Positions 56,339-64,000 of a DNA stretch of 64,000 bases are shown one piece after another (the first letter of the stretch is position 1; each line of letters starts with the position of its first letter). Source of the DNA: Nitrospiraceae bacterium UBA2600 (GTDB taxonomy: Bacteria; Nitrospirota; Thermodesulfovibrionia; Thermodesulfovibrionales; Thermodesulfovibrionaceae). The stretch lies in assembly GCA_002339325.1 (NCBI GenBank), contig DDKK01000015.1, positions 1-64,000 of the forward strand, given 5' to 3'. The notes below the pieces were generated by a model. The model saw only the letters and a list, made by a program, of their open reading frames with translations, had not been told where the DNA came from and searched no databases. Both the position numbers and the translations under genes were made by a program.

Positions 56339-56730
56339 ATTTTCACCTTATTTAAAATTATTTCTCTTATTTTTGTTGCAATTTCGTAAGAATATTTAGC
56401 TTCCTCAAGGGTGGGTTCATAAAATGTATCTGGATATCGAACTTCTACAGAAAATTCTGTTAATCTCTCTAAATCTTCTTCAAACTCTTTCAATTCTGGG
56501 ATGAGATCTACAATTTCTGAGAGTAGTCTAACAAGATCATGGGTTTTACTTATGTCTCTCTGAAAATATACAAGTGCTCCCTTGAAAAATTTCTCTACTG
56601 CCTGCTGAGCATGAAAACAGACTGTATCAGTTGGAAAGTCCTCACTTTTTAAATTGTTTTCGATGTTTTTAATATCGTTTTCTGCTTTCTTAAACCATCT
56701 AAGAACTATTTCTTCCTTTAGATTTTTCAT
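56335..56730 (-). CDS. HEPN-domain protein
   Basis: The 131-residue HEPN protein (RWFKKAENDIKNIENNLKSEDFPTDTVCFHAQQAVEKFFKGALVY, KTHDLVRLL, VRYPDTFYEPTLEEA) pairs with the upstream MNT protein. It lacks the Rx4HxY motif of HepT toxins, but has an Arg and His five residues apart (QRDISKTHDL), so RNase activity is possible but unsupported. Overlaps the MNT gene by 32 bases. Confidence 0.88.
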   Translation of the reverse strand: MKNLKEEIVLRWFKKAENDIKNIENNLKSEDFPTDTVCFHAQQAVEKFFKGALVYFQRDISKTHDLVRLLSEIVDLIPELKEFEEDLERLTEFSVEVRYPDTFYEPTLEEAKYSYEIATKIREIILNKVKI

Positions 56731-57037
56731 ATATTATCTTCCCATTTTTAAAGGCTGTGTATAAAATTGTACCTCTTATATCCCTAAGTTCTCTTTCCTC
56801 CTTCGGCGTGAAGACAAAAACATCAAGGGAGAAATTTCTTCCAGGAAAAAGCCTTCTAACGATTAAATTTCTTCTATGTTGGGATTCTGCTGTATCCCAG
56901 ATTATTACTAAATCAATATCGCTCTCTTTTTTTGCCTCACCTGTGGCTTGAGAGCCAAATAAAATAATCTTATCTGGAGAGATTGAGCTTACTATTTTGT
57001 CCTTAATTTCTTCAATAAGTTCTTCGGTTATCATCAT
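56699..57037 (-). CDS. Minimal nucleotidyltransferase (MNT) partner of HEPN
   Basis: The 112-residue protein has the GSx10DxD nucleotidyltransferase motif (LFGSQATGEAKKESDIDLVIIW). In MntA-HepT systems such a protein AMPylates and silences its HEPN partner. Several ATGs are possible (57046, 57037, 57034); the one at 57037 lies one base after the stop of the flavoprotein gene. A longer frame begins at 57094 but has no Shine-Dalgarno. Confidence 0.87.
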   Translation of the reverse strand: MMITEELIEEIKDKIVSSISPDKIILFGSQATGEAKKESDIDLVIIWDTAESQHRRNLIVRRLFPGRNFSLDVFVFTPKEERELRDIRGTILYTAFKNGKIIYEKSKGRNSS

Positions 57038-57038
57038 T

Positions 57039-57977
57039 TCACCCATGCCAGTCTGCCTTAATACTGCTTCTTCCTCGAATGTATTTTTCTGCACTAAGAG
57101 CTGCTATTGCTCCTTGGGCACAGGCAATAATAACCTGTCTAATAAAGGGACTTGCCACATCTCCTGCAGCATATACTCCTTTAATACTTGTCTCCATGAA
57201 ATTATCTACCACAATAAATCCCCTCTCATCAACTTTCAATGCCTCACCGAGAAAATCAGTGATAGGCTGAGACCCCTGAATGAATACAAATACACCGCTT
57301 AAGTTTAATGTTTCCTCAACTCCATCTTTACTTATTTTAAGTCCTGTAACAAAATCAGTTCCTACTATCTCCTTTATTGTGTAACCTGTGAGAATTTTAA
57401 CCTTAATGTTTGTAAAAACAGGATGAGAATCCTCAACCTTTAATTTTGACGATGAAGTTACAAGATAGCATAGCTCAACAAACTCTGTAAGATAAACAGC
57501 CTCCTTGGCTGCTTCTTCGCTATCTCCAAGGACTGCCACGGTTTTCCCTCTAAAAAAGGGAGCATCACAGACAGCACAGTAGCTTACACCTCTTCCGAGA
57601 AATTCTCCCTCTCCCTTTATGGTAGGTTTTCTTCCCATAGAACCAGTGGCAATGATAACTGTTTTCCCCTTGTAACTTCCACTCATGGTAATAACTTCCT
57701 TTATCTCTGATACAAGGTCAACTCCAACTACCTGCTCTTCTCTATATTCAGCACCAAATGAAATAGCCTGTGTGCGAATTCTATCAAGGAGTTCCTTTCC
57801 TGTTAAAGGTCTCTCCATTCCAGGATAATTCTCAATCAAAGAGGCATAGGCAAGGGCTCCTGCAGTTTTTGATTTATCAAGTATGAGTGTCTTAAGGTTT
57901 GCCCTTGCTGCATAAATTCCTGCTGTAAGTCCTGCAGGTCCTCCACCAATTATTATTACATCGTAGACTTCACTCAT
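57039..57977 (-). CDS. Thioredoxin reductase-like flavoprotein
   Basis: The 312-residue FAD protein has the N-terminal GGGPAGLTAGIYAARA, the redox pair Cys134/Cys137 (CAVCDAPFF), and the C-terminal AAGDVASPFIRQVIIACAQGAIAALSAEKYI. The NADPH-site motifs are degenerate: GGGxSA reads VLGDSEEAA (149-157) and HRRxxxR reads VTSSSKLKVED. It may use another electron donor such as ferredoxin, or NADH. GGAGG Shine-Dalgarno; overlaps the preceding small gene by eight bases. Confidence 0.9.
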   Translation of the reverse strand: MSEVYDVIIIGGGPAGLTAGIYAARANLKTLILDKSKTAGALAYASLIENYPGMERPLTGKELLDRIRTQAISFGAEYREEQVVGVDLVSEIKEVITMSGSYKGKTVIIATGSMGRKPTIKGEGEFLGRGVSYCAVCDAPFFRGKTVAVLGDSEEAAKEAVYLTEFVELCYLVTSSSKLKVEDSHPVFTNIKVKILTGYTIKEIVGTDFVTGLKISKDGVEETLNLSGVFVFIQGSQPITDFLGEALKVDERGFIVVDNFMETSIKGVYAAGDVASPFIRQVIIACAQGAIAALSAEKYIRGRSSIKADWHG

Positions 57978-58263
57978 AAAGCCTCCCTATAGAAGTTTTA
58001 AAAGTGTCTTTCCATCTTTTTATCCAAAATCTCATTCCTCTCTTTATTTCAGGATACTTGAAGGCAATTGTTTCAGTCTCTTCAGGATAGAGTCTAAAAA
58101 TTCTCTCTATCTCCTCAAACTTTCCATATCTTAAAACCCTAAGAATCAAAACCTCAAGAGGTGCCTCAATCTTGTAGTCCCACAGATACTTGGAAAACTC
58201 CTCAGGAATTATAACTTTTTCAAAGAAGTCCCAACGGATTCTATTCAAAGTACTTGAGCACAT
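57970..58263 (-). CDS. Small protein of unknown function (DUF6922-like)
   Basis: About 97 residues from ATG at 58263, or 92 from TTG at 58248; both overlap the end of mqnC. Sequence is rich in Trp, Phe and Arg (IRWDFFEKVIIPEEFSKYLWDYKIEAPLEVLILRVLRYGKFEEIERIFRLYPEE). It resembles by eye small proteins that often accompany nucleotidyltransferase toxin-antitoxin pairs, which is consistent with the downstream MNT/HEPN genes. No function known. Confidence 0.6.
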   Translation of the reverse strand: MCSSTLNRIRWDFFEKVIIPEEFSKYLWDYKIEAPLEVLILRVLRYGKFEEIERIFRLYPEETETIAFKYPEIKRGMRFWIKRWKDTFKTSIGRLYE

Positions 58264-59296
58264 TGTAATAGGTATCTCTCTGGGCAGGCTTAAACCCTGC
58301 TGACTTAATTGCACTGATTATCTCATCCATTGTAACTCTGTAGCTTACACCTGCTGCTCTTACAACATTTTCTTCAAGCATTGTTGAACCAAAGTCATTA
58401 GCACCAAAACGAAGCCCTACCTGGGCAATCTTTATTCCCTGTGTCACCCATGAAACCTGAATATTAGGGAAGTTGTTAAGATATATTCTACTTAGGGCAA
58501 GCACTTTGAGATACTTTACAGCACCTGCAGGCTCAATCTCTGGATTTTCTCTCTTTAGCTCTGTATTCCAAGGCTGAAAACTCCAAGGGATAAAGGCAGT
58601 AAATCCAGCAGTCTCATCCTGAAGGCTTCTTAATTTATCAAGATGCTCAATTATGTCCTCATCTGAGTCAATACTTCCAAACATCATCGTTGCTGAGGTC
58701 TTCATTCCAAGCAAGTGTGCTTCCCGCATTACACTCAACCACTCATCTGATTTAATCTTATTCGGTGACTGACGAATTCTAACTCTGTCTGAAAGTATTT
58801 CTGCGCCTCCTCCGGGAATTGTATCAAGTCCAGCCTCTTTGAGCCTAATCAAGATTTCTCTTACAGATAGCCCCTCTTTTCTACTAAGAAAGGTAATCTC
58901 TGGAGGAGAGAATCCGTGAACATGAATCTTGAAATTCTTCTTGATGAACCTTAGCATCTCCACATAAAAATCAAGTCCAAGCTCGGGGTGGACTCCACCT
59001 TGAAGAAGTATCTGAGTGCCTCCCTTGGCAATGGTCTCCTCAATTTTTTGGGAAAGCTCATCATAGGTAATCACATAGGCTTCGGGGTCTTCCTTCGGTC
59101 TCCAAAAAGCACAGAATTTACAACGATTTATGCAAACGTTCGTGTAGTTTATGTTTCTATCTACCACAAAGGTAACAACCTCTTCGGGATGAAGTCTCCT
59201 TCTTATCTGGTCTGCTTCTTTTCCAAGTTCATGGAGATGGATTTCTTGTATCATTTTGAGAGCATATTCTTTTTCTAAACGAAGTGTGTTAGCCAT
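58241..59296 (-). CDS. mqnC: Cyclic dehypoxanthinyl futalosine synthase
   Basis: Radical SAM enzyme of the futalosine menaquinone pathway. The 351-residue protein has the cluster motif CINRCKFCAF-type (CVNI/CINRCKFCAFWRPKEDPEAY), GGVHPELGLDFYVEML, and TIPGGGAEILSDRVR. It overlaps mqnE by eight bases. Other menaquinone genes (mqnA, mqnB, mqnD) are not in the window. Confidence 0.94.
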   Translation of the reverse strand: MANTLRLEKEYALKMIQEIHLHELGKEADQIRRRLHPEEVVTFVVDRNINYTNVCINRCKFCAFWRPKEDPEAYVITYDELSQKIEETIAKGGTQILLQGGVHPELGLDFYVEMLRFIKKNFKIHVHGFSPPEITFLSRKEGLSVREILIRLKEAGLDTIPGGGAEILSDRVRIRQSPNKIKSDEWLSVMREAHLLGMKTSATMMFGSIDSDEDIIEHLDKLRSLQDETAGFTAFIPWSFQPWNTELKRENPEIEPAGAVKYLKVLALSRIYLNNFPNIQVSWVTQGIKIAQVGLRFGANDFGSTMLEENVVRAAGVSYRVTMDEIISAIKSAGFKPAQRDTYYNVLKYFE

Positions 59297-60365
59297 ATAT
59301 CCTAAGGGAATTATAAAAACTATCCCTCTCTACAGGAATCTTACCTGTCTCCCTTACGAGATGGACTATTTCACTAATTCCCATTCCTCTCTTTGAACGG
59401 GCACCTGCAGAGTGGGCAATTCTCTCTTCAATAACAGTTCCTTCAAGGCAATCTGCACCAAATAGAAGGGCAAGCTGTGCAAGTTTCTCTCCAAGCATTA
59501 TCCAATAAGCCTTAATGTGAGGAATATTGTCAAGGACAAGCCTTGAAATGGCAATTGTTTTTAGATCATCTATCCCTGATGGATAGGGAACTTTAATGTC
59601 TGTATTTTCAGGCTGATAGCTTAAAGGGATGAAGGCAAGGAAACCTCCTGTTTGGTCTTGCAATTCTCTCAATCTAAACAGATGGTCAACTCTATCCTCA
59701 TAGGACTCCACATGTCCATAAAGCATCGTAGCATTTGTTTTAATTCCAAGAGTGTGAGCGGTTTTAGCTATCTTAAGCCATCGCTCTCCAGAGATTTTTT
59801 CAGGGCATATCTGATTCCTCACTGATGATTCAAAAATCTCTGCCCCTCCACCTGGCATTATGTCAAGTCCTGCCTCTTTTAATCTAAGCATTACCTCTTC
59901 CTCGGACAGTCCCGACTTTCTTGAAAAATAATCTATCTCTACAGCAGTAAAGGCTTTAATTCCAATCTCTGGAAACTCACTTTTTATTGAACTCAGTATC
60001 TCAAGATAGTAGTCAAAATTCCAATCAGGATGAAGTCCAGAGACAATATGAACCTCGCTAAGTCTTCCAAGTTCTTGCTTAGCTTTTCTAACGTCTTCAA
60101 GAATATCATCAATTGTCATCTCATAGGCATCCCTATCTCCCTTTGAACGAGAAAAGGCACAGAAGCGACAACGATTAACACAGATGTTTGTAGGATTTAT
60201 GTGCCGATTTAGAATGAAGTATACCCTATCTCCGTTAACTCTTCTTGAAACTTTATCGGCGAGCTCACCTATTTCATGGATTCGGTCAGACTGAAAAAGA
60301 TATAAAGCATCATCTCTTGAAAGCCTCTCTCCAGCCTCAATTTTTCCTTTAATTTCGGCAAACAT
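59289..60365 (-). CDS. mqnE: Aminodeoxyfutalosine synthase
   Basis: Radical SAM enzyme for the first committed futalosine pathway step, joining SAM-derived adenosine to 3-enolpyruvylbenzoate. The 358-residue protein has ICVNRCRFCAFSRSKGDRDAYEM, SGLHPDWNFDYY, MPGGGAEIFESSVRNQICPEK and IKTNATMLYGHVES. First gene of the eight-gene operon ending with archease; leaderless start predicted. Confidence 0.94.
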   Translation of the reverse strand: MFAEIKGKIEAGERLSRDDALYLFQSDRIHEIGELADKVSRRVNGDRVYFILNRHINPTNICVNRCRFCAFSRSKGDRDAYEMTIDDILEDVRKAKQELGRLSEVHIVSGLHPDWNFDYYLEILSSIKSEFPEIGIKAFTAVEIDYFSRKSGLSEEEVMLRLKEAGLDIMPGGGAEIFESSVRNQICPEKISGERWLKIAKTAHTLGIKTNATMLYGHVESYEDRVDHLFRLRELQDQTGGFLAFIPLSYQPENTDIKVPYPSGIDDLKTIAISRLVLDNIPHIKAYWIMLGEKLAQLALLFGADCLEGTVIEERIAHSAGARSKRGMGISEIVHLVRETGKIPVERDSFYNSLRIYG

Positions 60366-60371
60366 AAGCTT

Positions 60372-60380
60372 ATTATAGCA
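60372..60380 (-). promoter_or_regulatory. Extended -10 promoter for the mqnE operon, predicting a leaderless mRNA
   Basis: Minus strand TGC-TATAAT (TATAAT at 60377-60372). The ATG at 60365 is exactly 7 bases from the last T, so +1 falls on the A. No Shine-Dalgarno. -35 match is poor. Confidence 0.7.
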
Positions 60381-60387
60381 CTGCTCA

Positions 60388-60416
60388 TTGATTTATTTTA
60401 AGTTTTCATTTAAAAT
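60388..60416 (+). promoter_or_regulatory. Candidate promoter for the pyruvate carboxylase operon
   Basis: TTGATT (60388-60393), 17 bases, TAAAAT (60411-60416). Start near 60423, with a leader of about 21 bases containing AAAGGAG before the ATG at 60444. Confidence 0.65.
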
Positions 60417-60443
60417 TTTTATATTTACCTTAAAAGGAGTGTT

Positions 60444-61859
60444 ATGTTCAAAAAAGTTTTAATTGCCAACAGAGGAGAAATTGCCCTAAGGGTTATCCGT
60501 GCCTGCAAAGAACTCGGGATAAGAACAGTTGCCATCTACTGTGAACCCGATGCAACGGCAAGATATGTAAAGAAAGCTGATGAAGCCTATTTAGTAACTC
60601 CAGGACCCTTAAGAGGATATCTTAACATCTATGGAATTGTAGAGCTTGCAAAGAATGTTGGCTGTGACGCAATCCATCCTGGTTATGGCTTTCTCTCTGA
60701 AAATCCTCAATTTGCAGAAGCCTGCATAGGAGCAGGGATTACATTCATCGGACCCAATCCTCAGGCAATAAGAAAAATGGGGCTTAAAGATGAAGCTCGT
60801 AAAATTGCCAAAGAACTGGGCATTCCTCTTTTGCCTGGAACACCTCCGATTAAAGACATTGAAGAGGCGGTAAGCGCAGCAAAGGAAATTGGCTATCCTG
60901 TCATGGTTAAAGCCACTGCAGGTGGTGGAGGAAGAGGTCTGAGAATCTGTTATGACGAAGAATCCCTTAGAAGACAGATACCTATTGCCATGTCTGAAGC
61001 CAAAAAAGCCTTTGGAGATGAAAGAATTTTCATAGAGAAATATCTTGAAAGACCACATCACATTGAGATACAGGTAATGGCAGACAAGTACGGAAAAATA
61101 ATCCATCTTGGTGAAAGAGACTGTTCAATACAGCGAAGGCATCAAAAGCTGATTGAAATAGCTCCGTCTTTGCTGCTTACTGAAAAAGTAAGAGCTCAGA
61201 TGGGAGAGGCAGCAAAAAAAATTGCCCATGCAGTTGGATATGACAATGTTGGCACAGTAGAATTTCTTGTTGATGAAAATCTCAATTACTATTTCCTTGA
61301 GATGAATACAAGAATACAGGTAGAGCACACAATTACCGAGGAAATTACAGGAATAGACCTTGTACAAAACATGATTAAAATTGCTTATGGTGAACCCCTT
61401 GACATAAAGCAGTATGAGGTAACCCTAAGCGGATATGCAATCCAGTGTAGAATCAATGCAGAAGACCCGCTTAATGACTTTTTACCATCAACAGGAGTTG
61501 TAACAGCCTACTACTCTCCCGGTGGATTTGGTATAAGAATAGACGGGCATGTGGCAGAGGGATATCATGTTCCACCCTACTATGACTCTCTTCTTGCCAA
61601 GCTTGTTGCACGAGGTCGCACCTGGGAGGAAGTAGTTCGCAGAATGCATCGTGCCTTAAGTGAATATATAATCAGAGGAGTAAAGACCACAATACCTCTT
61701 TATATAAAAATTATGGAAGATGAGGATTTCAGAAAAGGCAACTTTAGTACAAAATACATTGAAGAAAAACTTCCAAGCCTTCTTTATACTGAAGAGAAAG
61801 ATCCTTTTGATTTAGCAGTGATTCTTTCTGCTGCAATTGTAGCACATAGTAAAGTGTAA
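60444..61859 (+). CDS. pycA: Biotin carboxylase subunit (AccC/PycA type)
   Basis: ATP-dependent carboxylation of biotin. The 471-residue protein has the N-terminal KVLIANRGEIALRVIRACKELGIRTVAIY signature, the Gly-rich lid KATAGGGGRGLRI, FLEMNTRIQVEHTITEEITGIDLVQ and the catalytic Arg region. Next to pycB, so it most likely forms a two-subunit pyruvate carboxylase; it might also serve acetyl-CoA carboxylase. Confidence 0.93.
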   Translation: MFKKVLIANRGEIALRVIRACKELGIRTVAIYCEPDATARYVKKADEAYLVTPGPLRGYLNIYGIVELAKNVGCDAIHPGYGFLSENPQFAEACIGAGITFIGPNPQAIRKMGLKDEARKIAKELGIPLLPGTPPIKDIEEAVSAAKEIGYPVMVKATAGGGGRGLRICYDEESLRRQIPIAMSEAKKAFGDERIFIEKYLERPHHIEIQVMADKYGKIIHLGERDCSIQRRHQKLIEIAPSLLLTEKVRAQMGEAAKKIAHAVGYDNVGTVEFLVDENLNYYFLEMNTRIQVEHTITEEITGIDLVQNMIKIAYGEPLDIKQYEVTLSGYAIQCRINAEDPLNDFLPSTGVVTAYYSPGGFGIRIDGHVAEGYHVPPYYDSLLAKLVARGRTWEEVVRRMHRALSEYIIRGVKTTIPLYIKIMEDEDFRKGNFSTKYIEEKLPSLLYTEEKDPFDLAVILSAAIVAHSKV

Positions 61860-61880
61860 ATAATATTTGAGAGGTGTAAC

Positions 61881-63707
61881 ATGTCAAAATCACCCGTGAA
61901 AATAATGGATACAACTTTTAGAGACGCCCATCAAAGCCTCCATGCAACGAGAATGAGACTTGAAGACATTGTCCCTATTTGCGAAAAAATGGATCAGGTC
62001 GGCTTTCATTCCCTTGAAGTATGGGGAGGTGCAACCTTTGACAGTTGTCTGAGATTTCTAAGAGAAGACCCTTGGGAAAGGCTTAGAACAATCAGAAGTC
62101 TCGCTAAAAATACAAAGCTTCAGATGCTTCTTAGAGGACAGAATCTTGTAGGATATAGACACTACGCTGATGATGTAGTTGAGAAGTTTGTTGAGAAAAC
62201 CATAGAGAACGGAATAGATATTCTAAGAATTTTTGATGCTCTAAATGACTTAAGAAATTTGGAGAAATCTATTGAAGCTACTTTGAAATATGGAGGCACT
62301 GTTGAAGCAGCTTTTTGCTACACAGTCGGCCCCATATACACAATTGAATACTTTGTTGAACTCGCAAAGAAACTGCGTGACATGGGAGCTCACATAATCT
62401 GCATAAAAGATATGGCTGGATTACTTGACCCTTATACTGCATACAATTTAATAAAGAAACTGAAAGAAGAAATTGATTTGCCCATCCATCTTCACACTCA
62501 TGACACAGCAGGAATGGCAGTGGCCACCACTATAAAAGCAATTGAAGCAGGCGTTGATATTGTTGATACAGCAATGTCTACGATGGCAGGTGGAACTTCT
62601 CAGCCACCACTTGAAACAATATGTCACATTCTTAAGGGAACAGAGAGAGACCCTAAATTTAATATGGAGCTTCTTGATGAGATTGCCGATTACTTCTATG
62701 AAGTAAGAAAGAAATACAAAGCCCTTGAAAGTGAATACACAGGACCAGACCCGAAAGTAATTGTCTATCAAGTTCCAGGAGGAATGCTAAGTAATCTTGT
62801 AAATCAACTGAGAGAGCAAAATGCTTTGCACAGAATACGAGAGGTTATGGAAGAAATTCCACAGGTAAGGGAAGACTTTGGTTATCCTCCTCTTGTAACT
62901 CCTTCAAGTCAGATAGTAGGGACTCAGGCAACTCTGAATGTTCTAACAGGTGAAAGATACAAAATGGTTACAACAGAAACAAAAAATTACTTTAAGGGGC
63001 TATATGGAAGACCTCCTGTGCCAGTGAATGAAGAAGTAAGAAAAAAAATACTTGGTGATGAGGAGTTTATTACAGTAAGGCCAGCAGATTTATTACAACC
63101 AGAATTTGAAAAAGCTAAGGCAGAACTTAAAGATAAAGCTCGTTCCGATGAAGATGTTCTTAGTTATTGTCTTTTCCCTAAGATTTATCTTGAATTCCTT
63201 GAAGCAAAAGAAAAGGGCATCAAAGAAGAAATTCCAACTCCTAAAAAAGAAGAAACAAAACCCACTACATCATCCCTTGCACCTACTGAATTCGTGATAA
63301 ATCTCTATGGCGAGTCCTACCATGTAAAAGTTGGTGGAAAGGGACATAAGGTGGATGGTAAGAGACCATATTTCCTCTATGTTAACAATCAGCTCGTTGA
63401 GGTAATAGTAGAACCTCTTCAGGAGATTGTTCCAAGCGAAGAAGGCAAAGTAGAGATAAAACCAAAAGAGTCTGTAAGACCAAGACCCGCTGAGCCAGGA
63501 GATATTACCTCACCAATGCCCGGTACAGTAGTAAAAATTAATGTAAATAAAGGAGATAAAGTAAAAGCCGGTGATACGGTTGTAATAGTAGAGGCCATGA
63601 AAATGGAAAACGAAATTCACTCACCAATAGATGGAACCGTCGAGGAAATCTACATAAAACAAGGAGACATGGTAAATCCGGATGAAGTAATGATAAGGAT
63701 AAGATAA
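61881..63707 (+). CDS. pycB: Pyruvate carboxylase subunit B / oxaloacetate decarboxylase alpha-like
   Basis: Carboxyltransferase with its biotin carrier. The 608-residue protein has the N-terminal TIM-barrel signature MDTTFRDAHQSLHATRMR, a metal-binding HTHDTAG, PYC-OADA conserved domain (about 300-460), a charged linker (about 455-490) and a C-terminal biotinyl domain with VEAMKMENEIHSP (biotin Lys near 575). With the adjacent biotin carboxylase it would make oxaloacetate from pyruvate for anaplerosis. No oadB/oadG nearby, which argues against Na+-pumping decarboxylase. Confidence 0.93.
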   Translation: MSKSPVKIMDTTFRDAHQSLHATRMRLEDIVPICEKMDQVGFHSLEVWGGATFDSCLRFLREDPWERLRTIRSLAKNTKLQMLLRGQNLVGYRHYADDVVEKFVEKTIENGIDILRIFDALNDLRNLEKSIEATLKYGGTVEAAFCYTVGPIYTIEYFVELAKKLRDMGAHIICIKDMAGLLDPYTAYNLIKKLKEEIDLPIHLHTHDTAGMAVATTIKAIEAGVDIVDTAMSTMAGGTSQPPLETICHILKGTERDPKFNMELLDEIADYFYEVRKKYKALESEYTGPDPKVIVYQVPGGMLSNLVNQLREQNALHRIREVMEEIPQVREDFGYPPLVTPSSQIVGTQATLNVLTGERYKMVTTETKNYFKGLYGRPPVPVNEEVRKKILGDEEFITVRPADLLQPEFEKAKAELKDKARSDEDVLSYCLFPKIYLEFLEAKEKGIKEEIPTPKKEETKPTTSSLAPTEFVINLYGESYHVKVGGKGHKVDGKRPYFLYVNNQLVEVIVEPLQEIVPSEEGKVEIKPKESVRPRPAEPGDITSPMPGTVVKINVNKGDKVKAGDTVVIVEAMKMENEIHSPIDGTVEEIYIKQGDMVNPDEVMIRIR

Positions 63708-64000
63708 TGGACTTTACAGGCATTTTTAGACAGATAATCATCTCAGCTCCAGCAATTCTTATTGCCATAGTTTTTCATGAACTCGCACACGGATGGGTTG
63801 CTTATAAGCTCGGTGATAGCACAGCCAAGCTTTCGGGTAGATTAACGCTCAATCCTCTATCTCATATCGACCCCTTTGGCACCATAATAATGCCTTTAAT
63901 GTTAATAATACTCACAAGTGGGCAATGGGTTTTCGGATATGCAAAGCCTGTTCCCGTTAATCCTTATAATTTTAAAAATCCTCGTGCCGGAATGGCTCTA
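63707..64000 (+). CDS. Site-2 protease-like M50 metalloprotease, 3' truncated
   Basis: The first 98 residues are visible. An N-terminal membrane helix carries the zinc motif HELAH (VFHELAHGWVAYKLGD), followed by KLSGRLTLNPLSHIDPFGTIIMPL, typical of the small rhomboid-like or FtsH-independent M50B family, and PVPVNPYNFKNPRAG. The ATG overlaps the pycB stop (TAATG). The rest, including the Asp of the active site, lies beyond the window. Confidence 0.9.
   Translation, partial: MDFTGIFRQIIISAPAILIAIVFHELAHGWVAYKLGDSTAKLSGRLTLNPLSHIDPFGTIIMPLMLIILTSGQWVFGYAKPVPVNPYNFKNPRAGMAL

Noticed and set aside
56335..57037. Classical type VII HepT-MntA toxin-antitoxin system
   Set aside because: The HEPN protein lacks the Rx4HxY motif that MntA AMPylates, and gene order is reversed from the Shewanella system. 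It is called only as an MNT/HEPN pair.
58264..58314. Longer N-terminus for the small gene after mqnC
   Set aside because: It lies completely inside mqnC in another frame and has no initiation signal; the family-like part begins near IRWDFFEK.

Overview
The window looks like chromosomal DNA from a thermophilic, sulfate/sulfite-reducing member of the Nitrospirota, most likely Thermodesulfovibrio or a close relative. The reasons are: a low-GC, Lys/Glu/Ile-rich proteome; a reductive-type dissimilatory sulfite reductase operon (dsrA-dsrB-dsrD); futalosine-pathway menaquinone genes (mqnE, mqnC); a two-subunit pyruvate carboxylase; Lpt lipopolysaccharide-export genes (so a Gram-negative envelope); and an ATP synthase with paired b/b' subunits. 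The genus is inferred from gene content, not from an alignment. Coding density is very high. No gap between genes exceeds about 130 bases. I found no rRNA, tRNA, CRISPR array, insertion sequence or prophage.

Layout: 3-2825 (+) 3' part of prs, then rplY, pth and a secreted zinc phospholipase-C-like protein. 2950-3989 (-) atpB-atpE. 4108-8375 (+) a protein quality-control operon: clpS, clpA, aat, a HAD phosphatase and a GGQ ribosome-rescue factor, lying between the two halves of the ATP synthase. 8385-14249 (-) the rest of the ATP synthase (b', b, delta, alpha, gamma, beta, epsilon). 14374-18903 (-) lptC-lptA-lptB-rpoN-hpf-rapZ. 18990-21781 (-) a PilB/GspE-type ATPase followed by a GAF/HD-GYP protein. 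21867-23430 (+) gltX and a 58-residue Trm112-like protein. 23424-26984 (-) cinA-C, a probable toxin-antitoxin pair, ligA and rlmH. 27059-29684 (-) dsrABD. 29834-34638 (+) smc and a GlcD-type FAD oxidase. 34635-38163 (-) an RNase Z-like hydrolase with a histidine kinase and a sigma-54 activator. 38216-46228 (+) six overlapping genes: galT, glgA, a large soluble histidine kinase, a CheY-like receiver and two M16 peptidases. 46234-46779 (-) a DUF2148 protein. 46837-49611 (+) uvrA. 49597-55420 (-) NifU-like, amidase, D-aminoacylase, glutamine-amidotransferase-like hydrolase, PerM-like permease and a bacterial eRF1-like (baeRF) protein. 55515-60365 (-) mqnE, mqnC, a small unknown, a thioredoxin-reductase-like flavoprotein, MNT, HEPN, HEAT and archease. 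60444-64000 (+) pyruvate carboxylase subunits and the start of an M50 protease.

Most genes sit in tightly overlapping operons. Two kinds of operon start are visible. Some have a sigma-70 promoter, a 20-50 nt leader and a strong Shine-Dalgarno (atpB, atpF', dsrA, gltX, accC, nifU-like). Others have a -10 box only 5-9 nt before the start codon and no Shine-Dalgarno, which predicts leaderless mRNAs (mqnE, cinA-C, pilB, smc, uvrA, clpS, lptC, rnz-like).

The most interesting candidates are: the mqn-to-archease operon, which places an MNT/HEPN pair, a HEAT protein, an RNA-ligase cofactor and a thioredoxin-reductase-like protein lacking NADPH motifs together; the N-degron plus ribosome-rescue operon; the baeRF protein with a degenerate catalytic loop; a histidine kinase with no canonical start codon before its first membrane helix; and a symmetric divergent promoter between rnz-like and galT. 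All functional proposals rest on motif recognition by eye, with no database search.
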